Assembly: GCA_047973085.1 (NCBI GenBank)
Contig: JBKEBI010000007.1
Coordinates: forward strand, 1 to 31,868
Origin: JBKEDG01 sp047973085
GTDB lineage: Bacteria; Bacillota_I; Bacilli_A; JBKEDG01
Direction of reading: 5' to 3'
DNA length: 31,868 bases
Shown: in pieces, positions 15,937-24,109 of the stretch
How positions within the stretch are numbered: the stretch's first letter is position 1
Layout: every line of letters begins with the position of its first letter
Position numbers and translations under genes: made by a program
The notes under the pieces: model-generated
What the model was told of the DNA's origin: nothing
Database searches by the model: none
The model's input: only the letters and a program-made list of their open reading frames with translations

Positions 15937-18096
15937 TCATTTATTTACTAAATCTGTTATTACCTCTCTTGGCTTACTTCCATTTTGAGGTCCAATTATC
16001 CCATTCATTTCTAAATCATCTATTAAACGTGAAGCACGATTATAACCGATTCTAAATCTCCTTTGTAAAAGTGAAGTTGAAGCACTTCCATTTTCCAAAA
16101 CAAATTCAAGAACTTCATCATACATATCATCTTCACTCTCAGTTTTCTCTGGAGCTTTATCAACATTTAACAAATTTTCATCAAACTGTGCTTGTTGTTG
16201 CTTAGAACAATAATAAACAACATTCTCAACTTCCTCATCGCTTAAGAATGCTCCTTGAATTCTAATAGGGTGATTACTTCCCATTGGTACAAAAAGCATA
16301 TCTCCTTTTCCAAGTAATTTTTCAGCACCTGTACTATCTAATATCGTACGTGAATCGATACTGCTACTTACACCAAATGCAATTCTTGATGGAATATTTG
16401 ACTTAATAACTCCTGTAATAATATCTGTAGATGGTCGTTGAGTAGCTACTATTAAATGAATACCTGCTGCTCTAGCCATTTGTGTAATACGCATAATAGC
16501 ATCTTCGACTTCCTTACTTGCAACCAGCATTAAATCTGCTAATTCATCTACGATTACAACTATATAGGGTATTTTAGAAGCAATTAAATTCTTTGCTTCC
16601 ATTTTTTCATTGTATGACTCAAAATTCTTACATCCAATTTCACTAAAAATATCATATCTTCTCTCCATTTCAGCAACAATTTTTTGTAATGCCATTGCTG
16701 CTTTTCTTGGATCTGTTACTACTGGAGCAAGTAGATGAGGTAATCCATTATAACCACTTAATTCTACTTTTTTAGGATCAATCATTAACATTTTTACTTC
16801 TTCTGGCTTCGCACGCATAGCGAGTGAAATAATTATTGAATTAATACATACACTCTTCCCACTACCTGTTGCTCCAGCCACTAATAAATGTGGCATCTTA
16901 TTTAATGCGGTGTAGATTGGTTTACCCATTATATCTTTTCCTAGTGCAAAAATAGTTTTATTAGTTTCACTTGCAGGAATAGTTTGTAATATTTCCTTAA
17001 GTGTTACCAAACTTGCACTAGTATTTGGTATTTCTATACCAACTGTGCTTTTTTGCGGAATAGGAGCTTGTATTCTTACATCTTTAGCAGCAAGTGATAA
17101 AGCTAATTCACCACTAAGTCCTCTAACTTTAGAAAGCTTTGTTCCAACCTGTATCTCTATCTCATATTGAGTAACTGTAGGTCCAACATTAATTGCAACA
17201 ACCTCTGACTTCACACCAAACTCATTAAGAGTCTTAACAAGAGTATCTGCTTTTTCTTGTAATTGCGACTTTGTCATTCCATTGTTTTTACCATTACTAC
17301 TAGCTAGTAGAGAAGTAGGAGGTAGATTATACTTTCCATTACTAACCGGCTCATTTTCTACCTTTATTGCATCAGGTTTGATAACTTTTGGTTTTTCAAT
17401 AAACTCTTTAGGATCATCAAACTCCTCTTTTTCATCAAAATTATAAATTTTCATTTTTTTATTTGTATTATCTACATCTTTATTAACAACTTTAGATTGC
17501 TTTACTTTCTTTTCTTTAATTGGTTTTGGCTTCTTCTCTTTCTTTGGTTTATCAACCTTATCCCTTTTAAAATATCCAAATATAGACTTTTGAAAAAATA
17601 AAACAAACGCAACTATTGAAGTAGTAACAAATATAATAATTGTACCGACTATATTAAACAAACTAATAAAAATTGTAGAAAGTGTATAACCAGCTATCCC
17701 TCCAGAAAAATCTGCTAACTCGCCTTCTTTTGTGTATGAAGAAATACTTGAAAATAAGCTATCTGTATATTCAAGAAATACAGGGCTATTTGTTGACTGA
17801 TAAATAGAGGCAAAAACTAGTACACTTAAAAACGCTAACAAAAGCCCAAATTTTTGACTAGTACTTATAATAGCAACTTTTCTTCCAATAATTGTCATAA
17901 TGGCATAAATGAACATAAAAACATATATAGGAAAAACAGTATAACCAATAAAGAATATAAAAACAGAACTAATTAGTCTACTAAACATTCCTATACCAAA
18001 AAATAAAAGTACTGAAAAAGTAAGACAACATAACCCTATTATCTCTGCTTTTACAACTGAATTCATTTTTGTATTTTTCTTACTCTTTTTTGCCAT
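15937..18096 (-). CDS. ftsK: DNA translocase FtsK/SpoIIIE
   Basis: A hexameric ATP-driven DNA pump that moves chromosome ends through the division septum. The 719-aa protein has four or five N-terminal membrane helices (about 12-185), a short basic/charged linker (about 185-270, rich in KKPKP and KEKK), the alpha domain, the RecA-like motor with Walker A GATGSGKS near 410 and Walker B IVVIVDELADLM near 518, and the C-terminal winged-helix gamma domain (STSLLQRRFRIGYNRASRLID) that reads KOPS/SRS-like polarity sites. The short linker resembles SpoIIIE/SftA-size proteins rather than E. coli FtsK. It starts 10 bases after the RNase J gene (AGGGGAT before the ATG) and ends in TGA. Confidence 0.96.
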   Translation of the reverse strand: MAKKSKKNTKMNSVVKAEIIGLCCLTFSVLLFFGIGMFSRLISSVFIFFIGYTVFPIYVFMFIYAIMTIIGRKVAIISTSQKFGLLLAFLSVLVFASIYQSTNSPVFLEYTDSLFSSISSYTKEGELADFSGGIAGYTLSTIFISLFNIVGTIIIFVTTSIVAFVLFFQKSIFGYFKRDKVDKPKKEKKPKPIKEKKVKQSKVVNKDVDNTNKKMKIYNFDEKEEFDDPKEFIEKPKVIKPDAIKVENEPVSNGKYNLPPTSLLASSNGKNNGMTKSQLQEKADTLVKTLNEFGVKSEVVAINVGPTVTQYEIEIQVGTKLSKVRGLSGELALSLAAKDVRIQAPIPQKSTVGIEIPNTSASLVTLKEILQTIPASETNKTIFALGKDIMGKPIYTALNKMPHLLVAGATGSGKSVCINSIIISLAMRAKPEEVKMLMIDPKKVELSGYNGLPHLLAPVVTDPRKAAMALQKIVAEMERRYDIFSEIGCKNFESYNEKMEAKNLIASKIPYIVVIVDELADLMLVASKEVEDAIMRITQMARAAGIHLIVATQRPSTDIITGVIKSNIPSRIAFGVSSSIDSRTILDSTGAEKLLGKGDMLFVPMGSNHPIRIQGAFLSDEEVENVVYYCSKQQQAQFDENLLNVDKAPEKTESEDDMYDEVLEFVLENGSASTSLLQRRFRIGYNRASRLIDDLEMNGIIGPQNGSKPREVITDLVNK

Positions 18097-18106
18097 AATC
18101 TATCCC

Positions 18107-19750
18107 CTAAAGTGCTTGAATCATTGTAATTATCATTGGTCTTCTACCTTTTTCTTCATAGATATAACTAGATAATTTTTCACGTATAGCTTTTTGTACT
18201 TCATTATAACTAGCAGAAGCATCTAGTGCATTACTAATTACTCTCCTACTTTCATTCTTTAACTCTTCAATATATTCTTTATTCTCTTGAATATGGATAA
18301 AACCTCTTGTTACAATTTCAGGCCCAGCAATAATTTTTTTAGCATTAAAATTTAATGCACAACTTACAATAATTATTCCATTTTCCTTCAATAATTCTCT
18401 ATCTTTTAATACAACTTCACCTTCACTAATAGTATTTCCATCAACTAAAACATCTCCGACTTTAATATTTTTTTCAAGACTAGCTTTACCATTTTCAAAT
18501 TCAACTACATCACCATTATTTAACATTAAAATATTTTCATCATTATATCTCTTAGAAATTGCCGCATTCTTAACTGCTATTTGATGACGATACTCGCCCT
18601 TAATTGGCATAAGATATTTTGGATTTAAAAGTTCCAACATCAGCAAAACATCTTCTTTAGATGCATGGCTTCCTCTAACTTGTTTTCTATTAATTACTTG
18701 AACGCTGGCACCACTACGATATATTTCATTAGTTATAGCAGTCGCTTCAATTTCAGTATTTGGAACAGGAGTAGCAGCTATTAAAACACTATCCTCACTT
18801 GTTAAACTTAAATACTTATCTCTACCACTAACAATTCTATTCATTCCACTGAATGGACGATCTCTTTCACCAGATACAATAATTGTCATTTCACCATCAA
18901 ACTTATCAGCATTAAAAATTGAAATTAAATCCTTTTTATCAAAATCAAAAATCCCATTATCAATTCCAGTATGCACAATATCAGTTAACCTCTTACCATA
19001 AATAACTACTTTCCTACCTACACTTCTTGACTCGTTTAAAACTTCTTGTATACGATAGAAATTTGAACTATATAGCATTATAAATGATCTTCTTCCTGAA
19101 CTTTCAAAGAAATCCGAAAGAATGTCACTTATCCTATGTTCAGGTGAAGTGTGACCTACTTTTGATGCCTGTAATGATTCGCTTAGCAGACATAAAACCC
19201 CTTGCTTACCAAGATACGCAAGTTTTCCAATATCCGTAGAATATATTTCTGTAGCACTATGATCAAAAATATAATCAGAAGCATAAAAAATTATTCCTTG
19301 CTTTGTATTTACAGCATACCCAAAATTATCTGGTGCTGAATGAGTTAGTGGTACAGCAAACACACTAAAATTACCAAATGAAACATTAGCAAAACGATCA
19401 ATAACATTCAAATTTTCACTTTTTAGATTCGACTCTTCAAGAATGTAATTTACCATCATCATAGTCGTAGATGAACCATATATAGGAACATCAGGAAAAA
19501 TTCTCACAAAATCATTAATCGCCCCTACATTATCCATATGCCCATGAGAAAGAAAGATTGCTTTGATTCTATTTTGATTTTCTCTTAAAAAAGTAAAGTC
19601 GGGAACCACTGTATCTATACCATACATTGTTTCATCAGGATATTTAAACCCTACATCAAAAACTATAATATCTCCTACAACATCTATACAGTACATATTC
19701 TTACCGTTTTCTCCAAGCCCTCCTAATGCAAATATTTTTATTTTACTCAT
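18107..19750 (-). CDS. rnj: RNase J-family protein, J2-like with altered active site
   Basis: A metallo-beta-lactamase/beta-CASP protein of 547 aa. RNase J enzymes act in mRNA decay and 5' maturation, often as J1/J2 pairs. It starts MSKIKIFALGGLGENGKNMY, and family landmarks follow: LTHSAPDNFGYAV, LSESLQASKVGHTSPE, ATPVPNTE, and a C-terminal domain ending RRPMIITMIQAL. The metal-binding HxHxDH motif reads HGHMDN at 69-74 and the later HGEYR block reads KGEYR (Lys384). B. subtilis RNase J2 is, from memory, altered at the same two places, so this copy is probably a weak or non-catalytic partner of a J1 encoded elsewhere. The start at 19750 has GGAGG seven bases before it. It is first in an operon with ftsK. 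Confidence 0.92.
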   Translation of the reverse strand: MSKIKIFALGGLGENGKNMYCIDVVGDIIVFDVGFKYPDETMYGIDTVVPDFTFLRENQNRIKAIFLSHGHMDNVGAINDFVRIFPDVPIYGSSTTMMMVNYILEESNLKSENLNVIDRFANVSFGNFSVFAVPLTHSAPDNFGYAVNTKQGIIFYASDYIFDHSATEIYSTDIGKLAYLGKQGVLCLLSESLQASKVGHTSPEHRISDILSDFFESSGRRSFIMLYSSNFYRIQEVLNESRSVGRKVVIYGKRLTDIVHTGIDNGIFDFDKKDLISIFNADKFDGEMTIIVSGERDRPFSGMNRIVSGRDKYLSLTSEDSVLIAATPVPNTEIEATAITNEIYRSGASVQVINRKQVRGSHASKEDVLLMLELLNPKYLMPIKGEYRHQIAVKNAAISKRYNDENILMLNNGDVVEFENGKASLEKNIKVGDVLVDGNTISEGEVVLKDRELLKENGIIIVSCALNFNAKKIIAGPEIVTRGFIHIQENKEYIEELKNESRRVISNALDASASYNEVQKAIREKLSSYIYEEKGRRPMIITMIQAL

Positions 19751-19782
19751 ATAAATTCCTCCAGTCATTTTTACATCAACTT

Positions 19783-19811
19783 ATTATAACATATTTCTAA
19801 CATTTTTTCAG
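19783..19811 (-). promoter_or_regulatory. Promoter of the rnj-ftsK operon
   Basis: Minus-strand CTGAAA (19806-19811), a 17-base spacer and TATAAT (19783-19788) give a good sigma-A type promoter 32 bases before the start codon at 19750. Confidence 0.55.
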
Positions 19812-19832
19812 CACTTGAAATAAAATGATACT

Positions 19833-19873
19833 AAAAATACACCAAATTGGTGTAAAACAAAAGGTGTATTTTT
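19833..19873 (-). terminator. Terminator of the TM2 gene with two alternative stems
   Basis: An 11-bp stem can form between 19833-19843 (AAAAATACACC) and 19863-19873 (GGTGTATTTTT). A second GGTGTA at 19849-19854 can pair with the same TACACC around AAATT. The outer stem is flanked by A/T runs. It serves the gene ending at 19884; the choice between stems may be incidental. Confidence 0.65.
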
Positions 19874-19883
19874 ATATAAATTA

Positions 19884-21188
19884 TTATTTATCAAAGATTA
19901 CATTATGCTCATCTAAATACATACCTACTAGCTCATCTGCTATATCAATAATCCCATATTCATCTATATTCTCATCATACTTTTCTTCTGAATCAAAATT
20001 AAATCCTTCATATGTTAATAAATCATATGTACCATTTTCTATATTGTACTCCCCAGACACAGTGATTTCTGAGTCATCATTACTTACATTAAAATATACT
20101 GAAATCATATCGTAACCATAATATGCATCATACTCTACCATTCCAAATGTAAAATCATCTCCATTATATTCTGAATACGATGTAGTTGACGTACACCCTT
20201 CAACTTCAGTATCCCCTTCTAAAGATATAATAAATTCATGAGTAATATCTCCATCAATTCTTGTAAAGTACATAGTATTTAAATAAGTATCCATTATATA
20301 ATTATTATATTCAAAATAATCTTCTAAAGCATCTCCAAACTCTCTAGTGTCTTCAACTTCAAAACCTTCATAAGTATAATCTCCACTCTCAAGTACACAA
20401 GACTCTAATTCTTGTAAATAGTCATCAATATCTAAAATGCCATTATTTTCATTATCTTCATCATCTTCATCATCTGGATATATTTCCTCTAAAGTATTAT
20501 CTGTAAAATTAATATTAATACTTGCAACAACAGCACCAATCATTCCAAAAATCATACTTAATACAATTAACACCAAAACTAAAATATTACTCCATGTTTT
20601 AAAGAATGATTTCTCTGATTTAACATATTCCCCAGTTTTACCATTTTTAAATTTACCTGCCATAATCATAATTAAATCAACAAGTTTCCAGATTGGCACA
20701 GCTAGAGCAACTATAAATAACACGAAAAATGTTATAATTAGTAATATACTTCCATCACCAATACTATTTGCAGCAACAATAAGAAAAATCGCTAAAGGAA
20801 GTGAAGTGACTAACGTTAAAACTAACATAAGTACTCCCGAAATCACTTTACCATTTATTAGTCTATGAATTCCTAATTGTCCAAAAAAGAAAGCCATTAA
20901 AACTGTCAAATGATAATTTGAATTATTTTTATTATCACTTTCATAACTACTAGAACTAAAATCAAATGATTCAAAGCTACTACTTGCATCCATAATTGTA
21001 GTTTTTTCTTCACTTATAGCTTCTTCTTCACTTATAGTTTCTTCTTCTTCATTCATAGTTTCAGAATCACTTTCAGGTGATGTGTTCGATGTTACAGATT
21101 CAACATCATTTTTAAATGTCGTTATATCATCTGTATTTATAGTATCATCACTAATATTTTCTTCTTGCTTTTTTTTAATTTCTTCCAT
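19884..21188 (-). CDS. TM2-domain membrane protein with acidic extracytoplasmic domain
   Basis: A 434-aa protein with four parts. The N-terminal region (about 1-85) is very rich in Glu/Ser/Thr and holds imperfect ISEEE repeats. A TM2 domain (about 88-185) follows: helix with FFFGQLGIHRLINGK, turn, VISGVLMLVLTLV and a further long helix. A third membrane segment is at about 200-228 (ILVLVLIVLSMIFGMIGAVV). The last 200 residues are strongly acidic with many Tyr and Asp (EDDEDNENN, EDYFEYNNY) and probably lie outside the cell. TM2 domains occur in many bacterial membrane proteins of unknown role. The ATG at 21188 follows GGAGG; a -10 TATAAT is at 21213-21218. Monocistronic between terminators. 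Function unknown. Confidence 0.8.
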   Translation of the reverse strand: MEEIKKKQEENISDDTINTDDITTFKNDVESVTSNTSPESDSETMNEEEETISEEEAISEEKTTIMDASSSFESFDFSSSSYESDNKNNSNYHLTVLMAFFFGQLGIHRLINGKVISGVLMLVLTLVTSLPLAIFLIVAANSIGDGSILLIITFFVLFIVALAVPIWKLVDLIMIMAGKFKNGKTGEYVKSEKSFFKTWSNILVLVLIVLSMIFGMIGAVVASININFTDNTLEEIYPDDEDDEDNENNGILDIDDYLQELESCVLESGDYTYEGFEVEDTREFGDALEDYFEYNNYIMDTYLNTMYFTRIDGDITHEFIISLEGDTEVEGCTSTTSYSEYNGDDFTFGMVEYDAYYGYDMISVYFNVSNDDSEITVSGEYNIENGTYDLLTYEGFNFDSEEKYDENIDEYGIIDIADELVGMYLDEHNVIFDK

Positions 21189-21243
21189 AAAACAACCTCC
21201 ATATACACTTTCATTATAACATAATTTTGAAATGTGTTGTTTA

Positions 21244-21278
21244 AAAAAATACTAATTATTTGAAAATTAGTATTTTTT
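21244..21278 (-). terminator. Terminator of the hut operon
   Basis: A perfect 14-bp stem pairs 21244-21257 with 21265-21278 around a 7-base loop. On the minus strand it ends in a T-run. It begins six bases after the fchA stop codon. Confidence 0.88.
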
Positions 21279-21283
21279 ATAAA

Positions 21284-21925
21284 TTATATATTACTATTTA
21301 CAATAGTAAGGTATTTTTCTTTTAGTTCATTAGCCTCTTTAACCATAACATCACATTTAATGTTATAATCAGAAACTAAGCTCTCATCACTTAACCCAGG
21401 AAGGTTAATCTTTACATTTAAAACTGCTCCTTCAACCCCAGCATTAAGAAGTAAGGCTGCAACACCTACATCAGTAATAGCATTTTTGTTTCCAAACTCA
21501 ATAATTGTTTCTAAACTTTTAAGTACCTCTAAGCTTTCTGTTGCTATTTCATATGGAACTTTAATAATTACCTTTGTTGCTTCTTCCATTTGAGCTTTTC
21601 TATATGCTTTTTCTTCATCTGTTTCTTTTGGAAGCTTCATTGCATCCATAAATACGCCAAAGGATTTTGTATCTTCATCAACTAAAATCTCCAAACGATC
21701 TTGGTGAACTTTAATTTTATCAAACATTTCTTCAAATTTCTTTTTATCAGCATCAGAATTTGCTTCAAATTTCTTTTTACCAAATGATAAATGTCCAACC
21801 ATTCTAGCAAGTGCACAACCAATTGTTGAAGCTACGCTACTTACACTTCCTCCTCCAGGAGCTGGTGAATCACTGTCTACTTCTTTAATAAAGTTTTTTA
21901 CTGTTAAATCTACTAAATTACTCAC
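21284..21925 (-). CDS. fchA: Formiminotetrahydrofolate cyclodeaminase
   Basis: Converts 5-formimino-THF to 5,10-methenyl-THF and ammonia, directly after FtcD in the pathway. The start is the GTG at 21925, not an upstream ATG. GGAGG lies eight bases before it, and the GTG overlaps the hutI stop as GTGAGTAA; the upstream extension to 22006 is only hutI sequence in another frame. This gives 213 aa, the usual size, starting MSNLVDLTVKNFIKEV, with the family motif SPAPGGGSVSS and GCALARMVGHLSFGKKKF. In mammals this domain is fused to the transferase; here they are separate genes. It is last in hutU-fhs-ftcD-hutI-fchA. Confidence 0.95.
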   Translation of the reverse strand: MSNLVDLTVKNFIKEVDSDSPAPGGGSVSSVASTIGCALARMVGHLSFGKKKFEANSDADKKKFEEMFDKIKVHQDRLEILVDEDTKSFGVFMDAMKLPKETDEEKAYRKAQMEEATKVIIKVPYEIATESLEVLKSLETIIEFGNKNAITDVGVAALLLNAGVEGAVLNVKINLPGLSDESLVSDYNIKCDVMVKEANELKEKYLTIVNSNI

Positions 21926-23207
21926 AACTGCAACCTCCACAACTACTTGCTCTTTCTTTATAAATTTCTCCATTTGCCACAACGAGATTTCCATTTTTAA
22001 ATACATGTCTCACATGGCTTTTTCCAAAATTATAGAATAAGAAATTTAAATTATCTGTATTATATATTACAAAATCAGCATTTTTACCAACTTCTATACT
22101 ACCAACACTATCTTCAAGACCGACTGCCTTAGCAGCATTAATTGTAGTAGCACAAAGCACTTCCTCAGGAAGAAGACCTACTTTACTAGCAGCAAGATAC
22201 ATGACTAAAGGTAAGTTTTCACTTGGACAACTACCTGGATTAAAATCTGTTGAAACCGCAACATAACACCCAGCATCTATCATATCTCTACCTTTAGCAA
22301 AATCTTTATTTAAGTTAAATGAAGTTCCAACTAATAAATTTGCTACAATATCACTATTTGCCATAGCTTTTATCCCTTCAGGACCAGTAGCCATTAAATG
22401 ATCAGCACTTACACAACCAATTTCAGTTGCAAGTTTTGCTCCACCTAAATCAACAATCTCATCAGCATGAATTTTTGTTTTAAATCCTTTACTAATAGCA
22501 TAAGTTAAAATATCTCGAGAATCATCAGGGTTAAACACCGCATCCTCACAGAAAATATCAACAAATGTAGCTAAATCTTTTCCTTCAATATAATCAATCA
22601 TTTCTTTTACTTGTTTAATATATCCTTGCTTATCTTCCTTAAACTCTTTAGGGATTGCATGAGCTCCTAAGAATGTTGAAACTACTGTAGAAGGATGAAG
22701 ATCATTTAATCTCTTCGCAACTTCTAATTGTTTTAATTCAGTTTCTAAGTTAAGTCCATATCCACTTTTTGCTTCAACTGTTGTTACTCCATTTTTAAGC
22801 ATTGTATTTAAGCTTTCGTACCCTTTTTGAAGTAATTCATCAGCACTAGCAGCCCTTGTTGCTTGAACTGTACTTAAAATTCCTCCACCAGCTTTTAAAA
22901 TATCGAGATATGGAACACCTTCAAGTTTCATCTTCAACTCGTGCTCACGACTTCCACCGTGAACTAAATGAGTATGAGCATCAACCAAACCTGGTGTAAT
23001 AAGTGAATTTTGAGCATCTAAAAGTAAAGTTTCTTCTCCAACAATACTTTGATCATAATCATCACTACCTACATGACTAAATTTCCCATCAGTAACGGCA
23101 AACCAACCTTTTTCTATTGAATTTATATTCTTCATTTCACTACCACGACGAGGACCATTCGCCATCGTAATTAGATTTGAAGTATTATATACTATTAAAT
23201 CAACCAT
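21918..23207 (-). CDS. hutI: Imidazolonepropionase
   Basis: Hydrolyses 4-imidazolone-5-propionate to N-formimino-L-glutamate, the third step of histidine degradation. The 429-aa protein is an amidohydrolase with the metal site VDAHTHLVHGGSREHE, substrate-loop residues ILKAGGGILSTV, KIHADEI, SADHL and STDFNPGSCPSENLP, all typical of HutI. It overlaps the ftcD stop by one base (TAATG). The C-terminal tail SSCGGCSCE is rich in cysteine, and its codons GGAGGTTGC supply the ribosome-binding site of fchA. The tail is probably shaped by that site, although a metal role is possible. Confidence 0.96.
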   Translation of the reverse strand: MVDLIVYNTSNLITMANGPRRGSEMKNINSIEKGWFAVTDGKFSHVGSDDYDQSIVGEETLLLDAQNSLITPGLVDAHTHLVHGGSREHELKMKLEGVPYLDILKAGGGILSTVQATRAASADELLQKGYESLNTMLKNGVTTVEAKSGYGLNLETELKQLEVAKRLNDLHPSTVVSTFLGAHAIPKEFKEDKQGYIKQVKEMIDYIEGKDLATFVDIFCEDAVFNPDDSRDILTYAISKGFKTKIHADEIVDLGGAKLATEIGCVSADHLMATGPEGIKAMANSDIVANLLVGTSFNLNKDFAKGRDMIDAGCYVAVSTDFNPGSCPSENLPLVMYLAASKVGLLPEEVLCATTINAAKAVGLEDSVGSIEVGKNADFVIYNTDNLNFLFYNFGKSHVRHVFKNGNLVVANGEIYKERASSCGGCSCE

Positions 23208-24100
23208 TAAATTAAATTATTCTCCAATACCATATCCATATTGAATCCTTCCACTTTTAAATAGTAGCTTGCACAATCAGTCAACGCTTCCATTGGAAGT
23301 GAGCCAATAATTTCACTACCAATAACATTTACACCATATCTTTCAGCTTCAAATTTAACAGTTTCAAAAACTCTATAAATACTTGTTTTTCTATAATCTA
23401 AAATGTTCATTGAAACTTGAACAATTCCACGTTCAGTAAGTTCCATTGGTCCAGCTTGAACAAAACGATATCCACCACTACTAAATCTAATTGCCTTTGC
23501 AATATTTGCAGCAACATCAACATCAGCAGTATCTAAATTAATATTAAAAGCAATTAGAGGAACTCTTGCCCCAACAGCAGTACATCCAGCAGTAGGATGT
23601 TTTTTTGCATTTCCATAATCAGGAGCCCAGTTAGCATCCTTAATTTTTTCATCAAAACCTTCAAATTCACCTTTTCTAATTGTAGGTAATTTTACACGGT
23701 CATCTTTTTTTGCTGCTTCTGCATACATATAAATAGGTAAATCATATTTTTGTGCAAGTTCGCTACCTAATTCATTTGCCACTTCAACACATTCTTCCAT
23801 TGTAATATTTTTTAATGGAATAAATGGAATAACATCTAATGCTCCCATTCTTTTATGCTCACCACTATGCTTATTTAAGTCAATTAACTCTGTAGTTTTT
23901 CCAACTAAATCAACAAGTGCTTCTTTAATTGCATCGATATCTCCAAGCAGTGTAACAACTGTTCTATTGTGATCTGGATCTGGTAAATAACTTACTAATT
24001 TAAATCCATCACGATCTTTTAATACACTTACAATTTTTTCTACCTTGTCTAAATCTCTTCCTTCTGAAAAATTTGGTACACACTGTACAATTCTATTCAT
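23207..24100 (-). CDS. ftcD: Glutamate formimidoyltransferase
   Basis: Moves the formimino group of N-formimino-L-glutamate to tetrahydrofolate, releasing glutamate. The 297-aa protein covers the transferase domains only. It starts MNRIVQCVPNFSEGRD and shows DPDHNRTVVTLLG, HSGEHKRMGALDVIPFIP, ARVPLIAFNINLDT and TERGIVQVSMNILDY, all characteristic. No cyclodeaminase domain is fused; that activity is in fchA two genes on. The ATG follows GGAGGTAATT, nine bases after the fhs stop. Confidence 0.97.
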   Translation of the reverse strand: MNRIVQCVPNFSEGRDLDKVEKIVSVLKDRDGFKLVSYLPDPDHNRTVVTLLGDIDAIKEALVDLVGKTTELIDLNKHSGEHKRMGALDVIPFIPLKNITMEECVEVANELGSELAQKYDLPIYMYAEAAKKDDRVKLPTIRKGEFEGFDEKIKDANWAPDYGNAKKHPTAGCTAVGARVPLIAFNINLDTADVDVAANIAKAIRFSSGGYRFVQAGPMELTERGIVQVSMNILDYRKTSIYRVFETVKFEAERYGVNVIGSEIIGSLPMEALTDCASYYLKVEGFNMDMVLENNLI

Positions 24101-24109
24101 AATTACCTC

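Noticed and set aside
7022..18096. Mycoplasma-type code (TGA = Trp)
   Set aside because: The P-loop gene and ftsK end in TGA at sensible positions, and conserved Trp residues are encoded by TGG.
20437..20868. 143-codon + strand frame opposite the TM2 gene
   Set aside because: Its Ser-rich start is the mirror of the acidic Asp/Glu codons of the real gene; no ribosome site or family motif.
21926..22006. Longer fchA from the ATG at 22006
   Set aside because: The extra 27 residues are hutI codons in another frame, while GGAGG sits correctly for the GTG at 21925.
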